64,000 nt of DNA from an uncultured Nioella sp. (GCA_947495575.1 CANLZL010000004.1:1-64000), one strand, 5' to 3'; shown: positions 55,172 through 64,000, counted from the first letter of the stretch. The notes: generated from the sequence alone by a model not told the origin. A program made the numbers and translations.

Positions 55172-56188
55172 TCAGACGCCGGAATACATGCCCTCGTAGA
55201 TCGGCGCGAGCGTCTCATCCTGGAATAGCGATGAGACCGACGTGCCGGACCAAGTGTTGAGGATGGCCTGCGCGAACATCGGTGCGGTCGGCACGATCCG
55301 GATATTCTGGGCCGCTTTGGTCGCCTGAGTGGCCTCAATTGAATCCGTGATGACGAGTGATTTCATGACTGAACTCGTGACACGTTCGATGGCGGGGCCG
55401 GACAGGACGCCGTGGGTGATATAAGAATGCACCTCTGTAGCGCCATGCTCCATCAAAACTTCAGCTGCCTTGCACAAGGTTCCAGCGGTGTCGCAAATGT
55501 CATCGACGATGATGCATTTCTTGCCCTTCACGTCTCCGATCACTGTCATCTCGGCCACTTCACCTGCTTTTTCGCGACGCTTGTCTACGATGGAAAGGGG
55601 GGCGCCGACGCGTTTGGCAAGTTCCCGGGCCCGGCCGACACCACCAACATCCGGCGAAATGACCATGACGTCATCCATCTGGTCTTTGAAGTGATGCAGG
55701 ATATCGAGTGCGAAAACCGGCGCGGCATAAAGGTTATCGACGGGAATGTTGAAGAAGCCCTGAATCTGCGTGGCGTGCAGGTCCATGGTCAATACCCGCT
55801 CTACTCCTGCGCCCACCAGCATATCGGCCACCAGCTTGGCCGAAATCGGTGTCCGGGCCTTGGTACGGCGATCCTGACGGGCATAGCCGAAATATGGGAT
55901 CACGGCCGTGATACGAGCAGCCGAAGACCGGCGTAGGGCATCGGCCATAATCAGCAGTTCCATCAGGTTGTCATTGGCCGGGTTCGAGGTGGACTGGATG
56001 ATGAACATGTCCTCGCCGCGGACATTTTCATAAACCTCGACAAAGATCTCTTGATCGTTGAAGCGTTCGACGCGGGCGTCAACCAGCCCCATTCCGATGC
56101 CTCTGTGCAATGTCATGCGGCGGGCAATTGCCTCTGCCAATGGGCGGTTCGCGTTCCCGGAAATTAGTTTCGGGTCAGTGGCGGGCAT
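55172..56188 (-). CDS. prs: Ribose-phosphate pyrophosphokinase
   Basis: A 338-residue PRPP synthase. It has [16 protein letters not shown], the ATP-binding [28 protein letters not shown] and the PRPP loop [16 protein letters not shown]. It feeds purine, pyrimidine, histidine and NAD pathways. Length is slightly above the usual 310-315 because of a short insertion near the C-terminus. Confidence 0.97.
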   Translation of the reverse strand: MPATDPKLISGNANRPLAEAIARRMTLHRGIGMGLVDARVERFNDQEIFVEVYENVRGEDMFIIQSTSNPANDNLMELLIMADALRRSSAARITAVIPYFGYARQDRRTKARTPISAKLVADMLVGAGVERVLTMDLHATQIQGFFNIPVDNLYAAPVFALDILHHFKDQMDDVMVISPDVGGVGRARELAKRVGAPLSIVDKRREKAGEVAEMTVIGDVKGKKCIIVDDICDTAGTLCKAAEVLMEHGATEVHSYITHGVLSGPAIERVTSSVMKSLVITDSIEATQATKAAQNIRIVPTAPMFAQAILNTWSGTSVSSLFQDETLAPIYEGMYSGV

Positions 56189-56277
56189 GGCAGCAATCCC
56201 TCAAGAATCTATGTCGTAGAGCGTTGACACCCCCTAGCATCCGTCTACCTTTCGGGAAAGAGTAAGGACCGCGCAAA

Positions 56278-56877
56278 ATGGCTCATATCGACTACTATTT
56301 CTCTCCAATATCTCCATTTACCTACTTGGCAGGTCAAAGACTGGAGGAAATCGCGGCCAAACATGGCGCGACCATCAGCTACAAACCGCTGGACATCATG
56401 GCGCTGTTTGCGAAATCTGGTGGGACGGCCCCTAAAGACCGACACCCAAATCGCAGCGCCTACCGGATGCAAGAGCTGCGCCGACAGTCGATCAAGACCG
56501 GGCTGAAGTTGAACCCACAGCCAATGTTCTTTCCAACCAACCAGGCCCCGGCGAGCTATGCCATCATCACAGCGCAAAGCGCCGGTGGTGGCGATCTTGG
56601 TGGTCTTGTCCACGGGTTATTGGCCCAGGTTTGGGCGAATGAGAAAAACATCGCAGAGGATGACGTGATCCGCGAGGTCCTGTCGGACAACGGGTTTGAC
56701 CCCGACTTGACACACAAGGGTATGCTGACCGCTGCGGAAACCTACGGACGCAACCTGGAAGAAGCTGTCGCAGCCGGTGTGTTCGGGGCGCCCAGCTATG
56801 TGGTGGACGGATCAGAGCTTTTCTGGGGTCAAGACCGCGCGGACGATCTTGACCTGTTCTTGTCAGGTAAGCTTTAA
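56278..56877 (+). CDS. 2-hydroxychromene-2-carboxylate isomerase-like protein (DsbA family)
   Basis: A 199-residue thioredoxin-fold protein of the kappa-GST/HCCA isomerase family. The start is IDYYFSPISPFTYLAGQRL, with the SPISPF turn replacing the CxxC of DsbA. The C-terminal part has AAGVFGAPSYVVDGSELFWGQDR, the family signature. It probably acts on a glutathione-dependent isomerisation of an aromatic; the substrate is unknown. It is divergent from prs and convergent with the aldolase gene. Confidence 0.9.
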   Translation: MAHIDYYFSPISPFTYLAGQRLEEIAAKHGATISYKPLDIMALFAKSGGTAPKDRHPNRSAYRMQELRRQSIKTGLKLNPQPMFFPTNQAPASYAIITAQSAGGGDLGGLVHGLLAQVWANEKNIAEDDVIREVLSDNGFDPDLTHKGMLTAAETYGRNLEEAVAAGVFGAPSYVVDGSELFWGQDRADDLDLFLSGKL

Positions 56878-56882
56878 GCTGG

Positions 56883-57935
56883 TCAACCCTTCAGCAAATC
56901 TAGTAGCTGCGATACGGCCTCTTCTGTGCAGGCCCAGTCACACACAAAGCGGCACCGGATATGTTTATCGTCGTCCCCTTCAAGTGATGCGCTGAAGGGG
57001 AAAAGATAGTACTGTGCCCCGGCCTCCATTGCACGTCGATGCGCAGCGCGCGGCAAACTGGCAAAGACCATATTGGCCTCTGGCGTTCCTTCGATAGATG
57101 CCCCTTGTATCGTGCGCAGCCCCTCAATGAGTTGCGCGGCGCGGGAATTGGCGTTCTGAGCCAGCCGCAACCACAGGTTATCCGTCGCATAGGCCGCCAT
57201 TTGTGCTGAGAGGAGCCTGCCTTTGGACAACAGGTGCCCACCCCGTTTTCGGCGCAACTCCAGCTCATTGGAGCGGGGCGGGTTAAAGAAGATAATCGCC
57301 TCAACACCCATGCAGCCATTTTTTGTGCCACCGAAACTGACAGCATCGATCCCGGCTTTCCACGTCAACTCGGCAAGGCTCAATCCTGTTGCGGCGGCCG
57401 CATTTGACAGGCGCGCGCCGTCCAAGTGAGTTTGCAGCCCGTAATGGCGGGCAATACCGCAAAGCGCCATCAGTTCGGGTTGCGAATAAACGCTGCCGAT
57501 CTCGGTCACGTTGGTCAACGACACAGGGCCGCGCTGCACACCGTGCACGCCTTTGTCGCCCGTTGTCTCGATCGCAGCCACTAACGAGCCTGCGTCCATC
57601 TTGCCGTTTTCGCCATCAACCAGAACCATTTTGGCCCCGCCGGTAAAGAATTCTGGCGCTCCGCATTCATCCTCTTCAGCATGGGCCGTACGATGCATGA
57701 AAACCCCATCCCAGGGATTTGCCATTGAGGCCAAGGCCAAAGCGTTCGCGGCCGTGCCCGTGGCCACGAAGTGAACCGAGGCCGCAGGCGCCTCGAAAAT
57801 CTCGCGGATCTTTTCAATGGCGACTTTGGTGATCGCGTCATTGCCGTAGGGCATGTGATAGGATTGGTTTGCCTTGGCAACGGCCTCGATGATTTCGGGC
57901 GCGGCAGGGCCGGCATTGTCAGAGGCGAAGTTCAT
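56883..57935 (-). CDS. ltaE: Low-specificity threonine aldolase (beta-eliminating lyase family)
   Basis: A 350-residue PLP enzyme. Its features are SDNAGPAAPEIIEAV at the start, HRTAHAEEDECGAPEF, TNVTEIGSVYSQPEL, HLDGARLSNAAAATG and the PLP-lysine in SFGGTKNGCMGVEA. It cleaves L-threonine or L-allo-threonine to glycine and acetaldehyde. ATG 57935 overlaps the stop of the preceding ycgN-like gene (ATGA), so the genes are coupled. Some members prefer phenylserine-type substrates. Confidence 0.88.
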   Translation of the reverse strand: MNFASDNAGPAAPEIIEAVAKANQSYHMPYGNDAITKVAIEKIREIFEAPAASVHFVATGTAANALALASMANPWDGVFMHRTAHAEEDECGAPEFFTGGAKMVLVDGENGKMDAGSLVAAIETTGDKGVHGVQRGPVSLTNVTEIGSVYSQPELMALCGIARHYGLQTHLDGARLSNAAAATGLSLAELTWKAGIDAVSFGGTKNGCMGVEAIIFFNPPRSNELELRRKRGGHLLSKGRLLSAQMAAYATDNLWLRLAQNANSRAAQLIEGLRTIQGASIEGTPEANMVFASLPRAAHRRAMEAGAQYYLFPFSASLEGDDDKHIRCRFVCDWACTEEAVSQLLDLLKG

Positions 57936-58384
57936 GTTCCCGGTTCCTCGATAATGTGCTCTTCCCACTCTTCCTCAGGTACTTCGAACTCTGGCACTGT
58001 GATGCCACGCACCGAAACGCCGGCGTCGTGAACAGATTGCGGATCGCCCGACACCAACGGGTGCCAGTGATACAGCGGCTTGCCCTCATGACGCAGGCGA
58101 TAGGCGCAGGTCTCGGGCATGAAATAAGCGACATCGGCCATGGTTTCCGGCTTCAGTTGAATGCATTCCGGAACAAGCGTCTTGCGAATGTCATATTGGC
58201 CGCAACGGCAGGTGACGTCATCCAACAGGCGGCAGGCCACACGCGTAAGGGCCACTTCGCCGCTTTCTTCATCTTCCAGCTTGTTCAGGCAACATTTTCC
58301 GCAACCGTCACAAAGCGCCTCCCATTCGTCAGGAGAGAGCTTGGAAAGCGGCATCTGCCAAAAATGGCGGCGCAGCTTTGTCAT
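57932..58384 (-). CDS. UPF0260 / YcgN-family cysteine protein
   Basis: A 150-residue protein with the family cysteine motifs LCDGCGKCCLNKLED (about 25-39), VACRLLDDVTCRCGQY and PECIQLKPE. PETCAYRLRHEGKPLYHWHPLVSGD follows. Many cysteines suggest binding of zinc or iron (CxxCxxCC type), but binding is inferred. The C-terminus is strongly acidic (PEFEVPEEEWEEHIIEEPGT). It overlaps ribF and ltaE by four bases each, in one operon. Confidence 0.9.
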   Translation of the reverse strand: MTKLRRHFWQMPLSKLSPDEWEALCDGCGKCCLNKLEDEESGEVALTRVACRLLDDVTCRCGQYDIRKTLVPECIQLKPETMADVAYFMPETCAYRLRHEGKPLYHWHPLVSGDPQSVHDAGVSVRGITVPEFEVPEEEWEEHIIEEPGT

Positions 58385-59310
58385 GAAAGGCCATCAAGGA
58401 TATCGCGGGATTTTACGCTATCGGCATCCATTTGCGTGATCAACGCGTCCAGACCATCGAATTTCATCTCGGGCCGTAGATAATCTACGAGGCCAATGGA
58501 CAGATCACATCCGTACAGGTCACCGGAAAAGTCGAACAGAAAGGTCTCAAGGTTGGGGACCTCGCCACCAAACATCGGCCGCACGCCAAGCGAGGCAACT
58601 CCGTGATAGGCCCCGGCATGCGGCCCGTCCAAGACATCAACCAAAACCGCATATACTCCCAGTTTGGGTAAATGCAGGTCTGACAGGTTCATATTTGCGG
58701 TCGGATAACCCAACTCGCGTCCGCGCTTTTCGCCATGGACCACCGGGCCCTCGATGCGGTGCCAATGGCCCAGCATGGATGCAGCATCACGTGGGCGTCC
58801 TTCGCTTAATGCTGTGCGAATATTGGTTGAACTGATGGCCCCGTGATTTCCGTGCTTTATGGGAACGATATCTACTTCAAACCCCATGTCCCGGCCAAAT
58901 TCCTTCAACATCTCAGTGGTTCCGCCGCGCCCCTTGCCAAAACAGAAATCAGCACCAACGATCACGCGTCTTAGGCCCAACCCGTCTTTCAAAACATCGC
59001 GTGCGAACTCTGCAGCGGACAGGCTTGATAGCGCGGCGTTGAACGGCAATTCGTACAGGATTTCAACACCCAGTTTCTCCAACCGATGCGCCCGTGCCTC
59101 CGCGTTCATCAGCCGAAATGGCGGCGCGTCAGATGCAAAGAACTGTCGTGGATGCGGCTCGAAGGTCAGGATGCCGAGCGGGGCTTCACCAGATCGCGCG
59201 CGGTCGATCACATGCTGGTGGCCCAAATGCACACCATCAAAGTTGCCAATCGCGGCCGAGGCACCACGATCTTCGGGCAATGCATATTGGTAGTCTCGCA
59301 GAATTCGCAT
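58381..59310 (-). CDS. ribF: Bifunctional riboflavin kinase / FMN adenylyltransferase
   Basis: A 309-residue RibF. The N-terminal adenylyltransferase domain (about 15-180) has AIGNFDGVHLGHQHVI, TFEPHPRQFF and VIVGADFCFGKGRGG. The C-terminal kinase domain (about 185-305) has GYPTANMN, GVYAVLVDV, and ETFLFDFSGDLYG. It makes FMN and FAD from riboflavin. Its stop overlaps the start of the YcgN-type gene, coupling the two. Confidence 0.95.
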   Translation of the reverse strand: MRILRDYQYALPEDRGASAAIGNFDGVHLGHQHVIDRARSGEAPLGILTFEPHPRQFFASDAPPFRLMNAEARAHRLEKLGVEILYELPFNAALSSLSAAEFARDVLKDGLGLRRVIVGADFCFGKGRGGTTEMLKEFGRDMGFEVDIVPIKHGNHGAISSTNIRTALSEGRPRDAASMLGHWHRIEGPVVHGEKRGRELGYPTANMNLSDLHLPKLGVYAVLVDVLDGPHAGAYHGVASLGVRPMFGGEVPNLETFLFDFSGDLYGCDLSIGLVDYLRPEMKFDGLDALITQMDADSVKSRDILDGLS

Positions 59311-59366
59311 GAAACCCGCTTAGCGGCCCCTGCTGTGCTCTGCAAGCATTGCCGCAATGTGGTGGT

Positions 59367-59419
59367 CTTCTTCTTTGCAGAAATACCCCAGGGGGGTGCG
59401 GGGAGTAGATCCCCCCGCG
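59367..59419 (+). repeat. Dispersed double-hairpin intergenic repeat, copy B
   Basis: It begins CTTCTTCTTTG, followed by ACCCCAGGGGGGTGCGGGG and ATCCCCCCGCG. It matches copy A (42848-42900, opposite strand) at about 45 of 53 positions. The CCCC/GGGG arm and the GCGGGG/CCCCGC arm are both conserved. It lies between maoC and ribF. Confidence 0.7.
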
Positions 59420-59437
59420 TAGGCGCGGGGAAACCGG

Positions 59438-59902
59438 TCAGTCGAACTTGCGCGACGGGGCTAGAACGACAGCTTCGCCTTTGAGAACGGGCTTGCCGTC
59501 AATGGTGCATTGCGTCGTCATGGTTACCTTGCGTTTGGCCGGGTCCATATCCGTGACGGTTACTTCGGCGCGCACCATTTCGCCCGGGCGCACGGGCGCC
59601 ATGAATTTCAGCGTTTGGCCCAGGTAGACCGTGCCATGTCCGGGCAATTGCTCGCCAATCACAGCCGAGATCAGGCCGGCCGTCAGCATGCCATGCGCGA
59701 TGCGGCCCTCAAAAATCGTGTCCTGTGCGTAATCATCGTCCAGATGCACTGGATTGCGGTCGGTCGAGACCTCCGCAAAGAGTTCAATATCGCGATCCGT
59801 CACGATTTTGGTCAGATGGCGGCTCATGCCGATCTCGATGTCTTCAATGCAGATCGTGCCGCGGGGGAAGTTGTCGAGCATATCCTTGGTCCTATCGGTC
59901 AT
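59438..59902 (-). CDS. MaoC-family dehydratase
   Basis: A 154-residue hot-dog-fold protein of the MaoC/(R)-specific enoyl-CoA hydratase group. Its catalytic motif is VSTDRNPVHLDDDYAQDTIFEGRIAHGML, with the Asp and His needed for hydration. GTVYLGQTLKFMAPVRPGEM is typical of the rest. It likely hydrates enoyl-CoA in fatty-acid or PHA metabolism. The start at 59902 gives a normal N-terminus. Confidence 0.9.
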   Translation of the reverse strand: MTDRTKDMLDNFPRGTICIEDIEIGMSRHLTKIVTDRDIELFAEVSTDRNPVHLDDDYAQDTIFEGRIAHGMLTAGLISAVIGEQLPGHGTVYLGQTLKFMAPVRPGEMVRAEVTVTDMDPAKRKVTMTTQCTIDGKPVLKGEAVVLAPSRKFD

Positions 59903-59997
59903 AATGCGCCGACTCATAGACGAAAAGGACGAATGCCGCAATGCAGAAGTAACAAAATACCAAAGTATACCCAAAAATGGGCAACTATGTTACTTTG

Positions 59998-60870
59998 CTA
60001 TCGCAGAAAGCCGATGGAATATGTTGCGGGTATTTGTGCATCGGACAGGTAACGTTCCAGTTTTTCTGCATCGGGCTGGTCCGTTGTGGCCGTTTCTTCC
60101 TTCGCCAAGCCGCCCGTGATGAACAAGGTGTCGATCCGCTCGCCCATCGCGCCAAGAATGTCTGTGCGGATTCCGTCGCCCACGGCCAGAACCCGTTCTT
60201 TAGGGCAATCGACACCAATCTGGGCGAGTCTGCGGCGCGCAAGATCGTAAATTGGCGCGTGGGGCTTGCCGAAATAAAGACTTTCGCCGCCCATCTCGGA
60301 ATAGAGTCTGGCCAATGCCCCCGCGCACCATTCGCGGCGGTCACCGCGGTCCACTTGGATATCGGGATTGGCGCAGAGCAGCTTCAGGCCATTTGTTTTG
60401 GCATATAAAAATTCCGGCCGCATTACTTCGGGGTCGGCAGTTGGATCGAATGGCCCGGTCAAAACGATGCCCTCGGCCTCTTCCAATGGAACCTTGGTGA
60501 TCGGAACGGGGGCCTGCAACAGCTCGGGCACTTCGAAAAAGCCGGAATCATGGGGCGCCCCGATGAAATAGACCTTTTCGCCCACCATCCCGCTATGCAT
60601 AGCGACCCGGGCGCTGTCGCCGGACGAGGCAATGGTGTCCCAGCAGTCAGTGGGAACACCGATTTGAGTCAATTGTTCTGCCACTTGGGTGCGCGGGCGT
60701 GGCGAATTTGTCAGCAACAGTACGGTTCCACCCTTGGCGCGAAATTCCTGAAGGGCGGCTACAGCCTCGGCAAAGGGCGTGACGCCATTGTGCAAGCATC
60801 CCCAAAGGTCACAATAAAGCACGTCATAGCGGTCATGGAGTGCAGAGAGCGACGAGATAATCTGGGTCAT
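59998..60870 (-). CDS. HAD-family hydrolase (TIGR01459 type)
   Basis: A 290-residue HAD phosphatase of the NagD-like class. The first Asp motif is YCDLWGCLHNGV (catalytic Asp in DLWG, where the second Asp is replaced, as in this subfamily). TNSPRP is motif 2, and RVLAVGDGIRTDILGA is motif 4. A cap domain lies between. The substrate is unknown. It is in the minus-strand run between marR and maoC. Confidence 0.9.
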   Translation of the reverse strand: MTQIISSLSALHDRYDVLYCDLWGCLHNGVTPFAEAVAALQEFRAKGGTVLLLTNSPRPRTQVAEQLTQIGVPTDCWDTIASSGDSARVAMHSGMVGEKVYFIGAPHDSGFFEVPELLQAPVPITKVPLEEAEGIVLTGPFDPTADPEVMRPEFLYAKTNGLKLLCANPDIQVDRGDRREWCAGALARLYSEMGGESLYFGKPHAPIYDLARRRLAQIGVDCPKERVLAVGDGIRTDILGAMGERIDTLFITGGLAKEETATTDQPDAEKLERYLSDAQIPATYSIGFLR

Positions 60871-60933
60871 GTAAGAGAGTCCTTTGCGACACGCGCCCCA
60901 TGAATAGGCCTGTGGATCAGCAGGGGGAAGGGG

Positions 60934-61428
60934 TCAGCCCTCAGGATCTTCGAATTCCGCCAGAAACCGTTTCAACAATCCAGTCAGTTCGTCCCTTTCC
61001 TGAGATGATAATCCGGCCGTCAGACGTGTCTGATTGGCAGTGTGATCGCTGACGGCGGAGTCAATTTTTTCAAACCCGGATCGGGTCAGCGCAATCAGGA
61101 AGGATCGGGCGTCATCGGGGTTCTTTCGGCGTTCGACCCAACCTTGGGCCACCAAGCGGTCAATCCGATTGGTCATCGTGCCGGATGTGACCATTGTTCG
61201 GTTCAGCAGATCGCCCGGGGATAACTGGAAGGGCGCCCCGGCACGTCGCAGCGTCGCCAGTACATCAAAACTGGCGGCTGACAGACCATGGGCCGAGAAA
61301 CATGCCTCCATCTCGTGCTTTAGATGGCGTGTGATACGGGACAATCGGCCGATCAAGGCCATCGCCTCGTGATCGATATCAGGGCGCTCTTTTCGCCATT
61401 CTTCAGAAATGCGGTCTATTCGGTCCAT
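60934..61428 (-). CDS. MarR-family transcriptional regulator
   Basis: A 164-residue MarR regulator. The winged helix-turn-helix (about 50-115) contains FDVLATLRRAGAPFQLSPGDLL and TSGTMTNRIDRLVAQGWVERRKNPDDARSF, with the wing arginine in the family place. It is divergent from an EamA transporter with two operator-like palindromes between them, so it probably represses both genes until a ligand is bound. Confidence 0.92.
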   Translation of the reverse strand: MDRIDRISEEWRKERPDIDHEAMALIGRLSRITRHLKHEMEACFSAHGLSAASFDVLATLRRAGAPFQLSPGDLLNRTMVTSGTMTNRIDRLVAQGWVERRKNPDDARSFLIALTRSGFEKIDSAVSDHTANQTRLTAGLSSQERDELTGLLKRFLAEFEDPEG

Positions 61429-61450
61429 AAATGCACAGAAAAGGCGATTT

Positions 61451-61466
61451 ATCTCGACGTCAAGAT
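61451..61466. promoter_or_regulatory. Probable MarR operator, degenerate copy
   Basis: ATCTCGACGTCAAGAT differs at three positions from the core of the perfect site at 61476-61493. The two centres are 26 bases apart, on the same face of the helix within one helical turn of error. It lies close to the marR start. Confidence 0.65.
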
Positions 61467-61475
61467 GAATGTATA

Positions 61476-61493
61476 TATCTTGATATCAAGATA
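61476..61493. promoter_or_regulatory. Probable MarR operator, perfect palindrome
   Basis: TATCTTGATATCAAGATA is a perfect 18-base palindrome 18 bases before the eamA start. Its place between divergent marR and transporter genes, and its type, fit a MarR binding site. Confidence 0.82.
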
Positions 61494-61510
61494 AATTACA
61501 GGAGGCCGAG

Positions 61511-62395
61511 ATGGCCAACACAAAAGACCTTTTGCTGACCGCAATCGCACCCGTGATTTGGGGGTCCAGCTATATTGTAACAACTGAATTCATGCCGCCC
61601 GACATGCCGCTTGCGCTGGCTATGCTGCGCGCTTTGCCCGCCGGTTTGGTTCTGCTTCTTGTTGTGCGGCAATTGCCGGAAGGTATCTGGTGGGTGCGGA
61701 TCGCACTACTTGGTGCCCTAAATTTCGCGATCTTCTGGAGCATGCTGTTTGTCGCGGCCTATCGATTGCCGGGCGGGGTGGCCGCCACACTGGGGGCGGT
61801 TCAGCCTTTGATAGTTGTCTACTTGGCCCGATTGGCGCTTGGCACAGATATCCGGCCAATGGCCGTCGTGGCGGCCGTCGCTGGTATAGTCGGCGTCGGC
61901 CTCTTGGTGTTGGGCCCTGGGGCAAGTTTGGATGTTTGGGGGGTGACGGCAGGTTTGCTTGGGGCAGCCTCAATGGCAACGGGCGTTGTCTTGACCCGAA
62001 AATGGCAGCCGAAAGTCTCTCTCTTGACGTTCACGTCGTGGCAACTGACAGCAGGTGGAGTGTTGATGGTTCCGGTTGTCTTTGTGCTGGAGCCGGGCAT
62101 TCCTAGCTTTTCAATGGCAAACTGGATCGGGCTTTTGTGGTTATCAGCGATTGGCGCGGCGTTAACCTATGTTCTCTGGTTTCGCGGAATTGCCCGTTTG
62201 TCGCCCGCGGCGGTCTCGAACCTCGGGTTTCTAAGCCCGCTTTCAGCCGTGTTACTGGGATGGTTGGTTTTGGGAGAACGATTGAGCGGGTTGCAAATGC
62301 TGGGCGCCTTCGTCGTACTGGGCGCTGTTTGGTTGGGGCAGGGCGGACCCGCCCGCCCGCCCCTTTTCCGGGGGAGGATCCTCCGGACCCCCTGA
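61511..62395 (+). CDS. EamA/DMT-family transporter
   Basis: A 294-residue inner-membrane protein with ten predicted helices in two EamA repeats. The first repeat starts AIAPVIWGSSYIVTTEFMP. The second starts near VTAGLLGAASMATGVVLTRKWQ and ends with LSPLSAVLLGWLVLGERLSGLQML. It probably exports an amino acid or other small metabolite. GGAGG lies before the start. The last 15 or so residues (PARPPLFRGRILRTP) come from a palindromic G+C-rich stretch and are not family sequence. Confidence 0.92.
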   Translation: MANTKDLLLTAIAPVIWGSSYIVTTEFMPPDMPLALAMLRALPAGLVLLLVVRQLPEGIWWVRIALLGALNFAIFWSMLFVAAYRLPGGVAATLGAVQPLIVVYLARLALGTDIRPMAVVAAVAGIVGVGLLVLGPGASLDVWGVTAGLLGAASMATGVVLTRKWQPKVSLLTFTSWQLTAGGVLMVPVVFVLEPGIPSFSMANWIGLLWLSAIGAALTYVLWFRGIARLSPAAVSNLGFLSPLSAVLLGWLVLGERLSGLQMLGAFVVLGAVWLGQGGPARPPLFRGRILRTP

Positions 62396-62411
62396 CATGC
62401 TTTGGACAAAA

Positions 62412-62447
62412 TGGAAGGGGCGGCAAAAAAACGCCGCCCCTTTTTAG
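62412..62447. terminator. Bidirectional terminator between eamA and the cpdB-like gene
   Basis: A perfect ten-base stem AAGGGGCGGC/GCCGCCCCTT (62415-62424, 62433-62442) has an A-rich loop and T residues after it on the plus strand. It serves eamA on the plus strand and may also serve the convergent gene, although the T-run on that side is short. Confidence 0.85.
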
Positions 62448-62465
62448 AAGAATTCTATTGCTAGA

Positions 62466-64000
62466 TCAAAGCGATATGCGGAATCGAGCAAACCCGTCTG
62501 GACCATCGCCCGCCGGCTCGATCGATACACCCGGGACACTATCAGCATAAGGTGCACCGCCTGGGCCGGTGTCGAAGAGAACGGTTGTGCCGTCCATCGG
62601 GGCAAAAGACCAGTTGGCGTCTGCCGCAGGGTCAATTGTGCCTTGTTCGACGATATAACGCACGATCACGTCGCGGTTGGTGTCAGGTCCTTCGAATATC
62701 ACCGTATCGGCATTGGCACCGGGGAAAGAGCCCCCGCCGCCGGCACGATAGTTATTCGTTGCGATGACAAACTGCATATCCGGTGTCACCGGTTCGCCAT
62801 TAAAAGTCAGGTTGACGATCCGGCTGGCATCGGGGTTCAGCGGCTCGCCACGCGGGGTGAAACGCGAGGGTTGGCTGAGGTCGATCTGATACTCAACCCC
62901 GTCGATCACATCGAAATTGTAGGACGGGAATTCGGGGTTCAGAAGAACCTGATCGGTCTCACCAGGATTGATCTGGTTGAAGATGCCCGCTGAGCGTTCA
63001 AGCCAGCCTTGCAACTGTTCTCCGTTGATCAGGACAGCTCGCACAGTGTTGGGGTAAAGATAGAGGTCCGCCACGTTGCGGATTGCAACATCACCCACAG
63101 GCACATCAGTGTAGTATTGTGGACCACCACGGCCACCGGCCTTGAATGGTGCGGCGGCGGACAGGATCGGCAGGCCTTCATATTCTGTGCCCGCCATCAT
63201 CTGTTCAATATACCAGGTTTGGGCGATCGAGACGATTTGAACAGAAGGATCATCAGCCACCAGTGCAAAATAGCTGTGTAACGGCGCGGCCGTCTGGCCA
63301 ACCGCGCGGCGCACATAGGCCAGCGTTGCATCATGTTCTTCCTGAACAGACGCTTCTACCGCTGCAACGCTTTCAACCAATGGTGTGATCGACCGATCTT
63401 CCTCGCGCCGCGATATTGGACGTGCCTCTGACGTATGCGAAATCACGCGCCATTCGCCGCCTTCATGTGCCAACATCAGGTCCACAAGACCCATATGGCT
63501 GCCCCAGAAACCGCCCATCGTGGCGGGCTTGCCCATGATCGTGCCAGCCGCCGCATCGACGCCGGGGGTGTCTTCATAATTGGGGCCGGGGAAGACCCGG
63601 TGATGGTGGCCGGTCAAAATGGCATCAATGCCGTCAATCGCCGCGACAGGGATCGAGGCGTTTTCCTGACCGTCGACATGATCGGCCTCACCGATGCCTG
63701 AGTGGCTGAGTGCGATGATAAGATCCGCACCTTCTTCCTTCATTTGCGGCACATATGCCCGCGCGGTTTCCACGATATCGCGGGCCTGAACATTGCCCTG
63801 TAGATGGCGGTTGTCCCAGTTCATGATCTGCGGCGGAACAAAACCGATCAGTCCAATGCGAATGTCATGAGTTTCGCCCGCACCGTCGGTCACCTGATGG
63901 TCGATAATCGTATAGGGCGGGATCAGCGTATGATCTTCCAGAGGCGACGCCCCCATTTCGCGGACCACATTGGCGCAGACCACCGGGAAACCCGCACCAG
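62466..64000 (-). CDS. cpdB: 2',3'-cyclic-nucleotide 2'-phosphodiesterase / 3'-nucleotidase (partial, N-terminus outside window)
   Basis: The C-terminal 510 or so residues of a periplasmic CpdB/5'-nucleotidase-family enzyme; the start lies beyond the right edge. The metallophosphatase domain shows [19 protein letters not shown] and [11 protein letters not shown]. The C-terminal 5'-nucleotidase domain shows [35 protein letters not shown] and a region with YADS, typical of CpdB. It releases nucleosides from cyclic nucleotides or 3'-nucleotides. The name is by family; 5'-nucleotidase is the alternative. Confidence 0.85.
   Translation of the reverse strand, partial: GAGFPVVCANVVREMGASPLEDHTLIPPYTIIDHQVTDGAGETHDIRIGLIGFVPPQIMNWDNRHLQGNVQARDIVETARAYVPQMKEEGADLIIALSHSGIGEADHVDGQENASIPVAAIDGIDAILTGHHHRVFPGPNYEDTPGVDAAAGTIMGKPATMGGFWGSHMGLVDLMLAHEGGEWRVISHTSEARPISRREEDRSITPLVESVAAVEASVQEEHDATLAYVRRAVGQTAAPLHSYFALVADDPSVQIVSIAQTWYIEQMMAGTEYEGLPILSAAAPFKAGGRGGPQYYTDVPVGDVAIRNVADLYLYPNTVRAVLINGEQLQGWLERSAGIFNQINPGETDQVLLNPEFPSYNFDVIDGVEYQIDLSQPSRFTPRGEPLNPDASRIVNLTFNGEPVTPDMQFVIATNNYRAGGGGSFPGANADTVIFEGPDTNRDVIVRYIVEQGTIDPAADANWSFAPMDGTTVLFDTGPGGAPYADSVPGVSIEPAGDGPDGFARFRISL

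Overview
The window looks like a piece of chromosome from a marine-type Rhodobacteraceae (Roseobacter-group alphaproteobacterium). Signs of this are the cell-cycle regulator GcrA, a CDP-diglyceride-type phosphatidylcholine synthase, tandem DUF6455 proteins, two 'GAVTVDWVV' Flp-like peptides, an RTX protein with a C-terminal Hint domain, an F1-only ATP synthase operon (delta-alpha-gamma-beta-epsilon), the hisC-tyrC pair and moderately high G+C. Coding density is high. I see no rRNA, tRNA, CRISPR array, insertion sequence or prophage. The only gene cut by the window is a cpdB-like nucleotidase at the right edge.

Layout. 1-7.5 kb: an Flp-like peptide, a lytic transglycosylase, a YciI protein, a 3-oxoacid CoA-transferase pair, small zinc/cysteine proteins (DksA-type, two DUF6455), a sulfotransferase, a short YigZ protein, and an AhpD-like protein beside a c-type cytochrome. 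7.8-18.3 kb: rimO, a GlxA-type regulator, a divergent SDR/TetR pair with two identical operators, an AsmA-lytic transglycosylase pair, LysR/YciI, gcrA and an exported alpha/beta hydrolase. 18.4-24.2 kb: an arginine cluster (argD, argF and an ACT-GNAT fusion), a thioesterase, and metF divergent from a MetR-like regulator. 24.3-31.1 kb: the RTX-Hint protein, an inositol monophosphatase, a second Flp-like peptide, pcs, and xerC-DUF484. 31.2-38.9 kb: transaldolase, priA, hisC-tyrC-extensin-like, DUF2125 and chaC.

38.9-42.8 kb: an ExbB/MotA-like membrane protein followed at once by an 867-residue protein with one N-terminal membrane helix, about 660 residues of coiled coil and a C-terminal OmpA/MotB domain. 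This looks like a proton-driven motor with an unusually long periplasmic part, and it is the best candidate here for an undescribed system. 42.9-53 kb: cupin, clpA, gloB with a divergent methyltransferase, the atpHAGDC operon with a strong terminator, and an H-type lectin. 53.2-64 kb: an ECF sigma factor with an exported NTF2-like protein, a universal stress protein, prs, a DsbA-family isomerase, a minus-strand run (marR, HAD hydrolase, maoC, ribF, ycgN, ltaE), a MarR/EamA pair with two operators, and the partial cpdB-like gene.

Besides that motor pair, the points most worth following are the ACT-GNAT fusion in an arginine operon, five 11-bp tandem units before a secreted protein, three back-to-back perfect hairpins before argD, a dispersed double-hairpin repeat, and an apparently gene-free stretch bounded by two minus-strand terminators. 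All calls come from reading the sequence and from family knowledge; no database search was possible.
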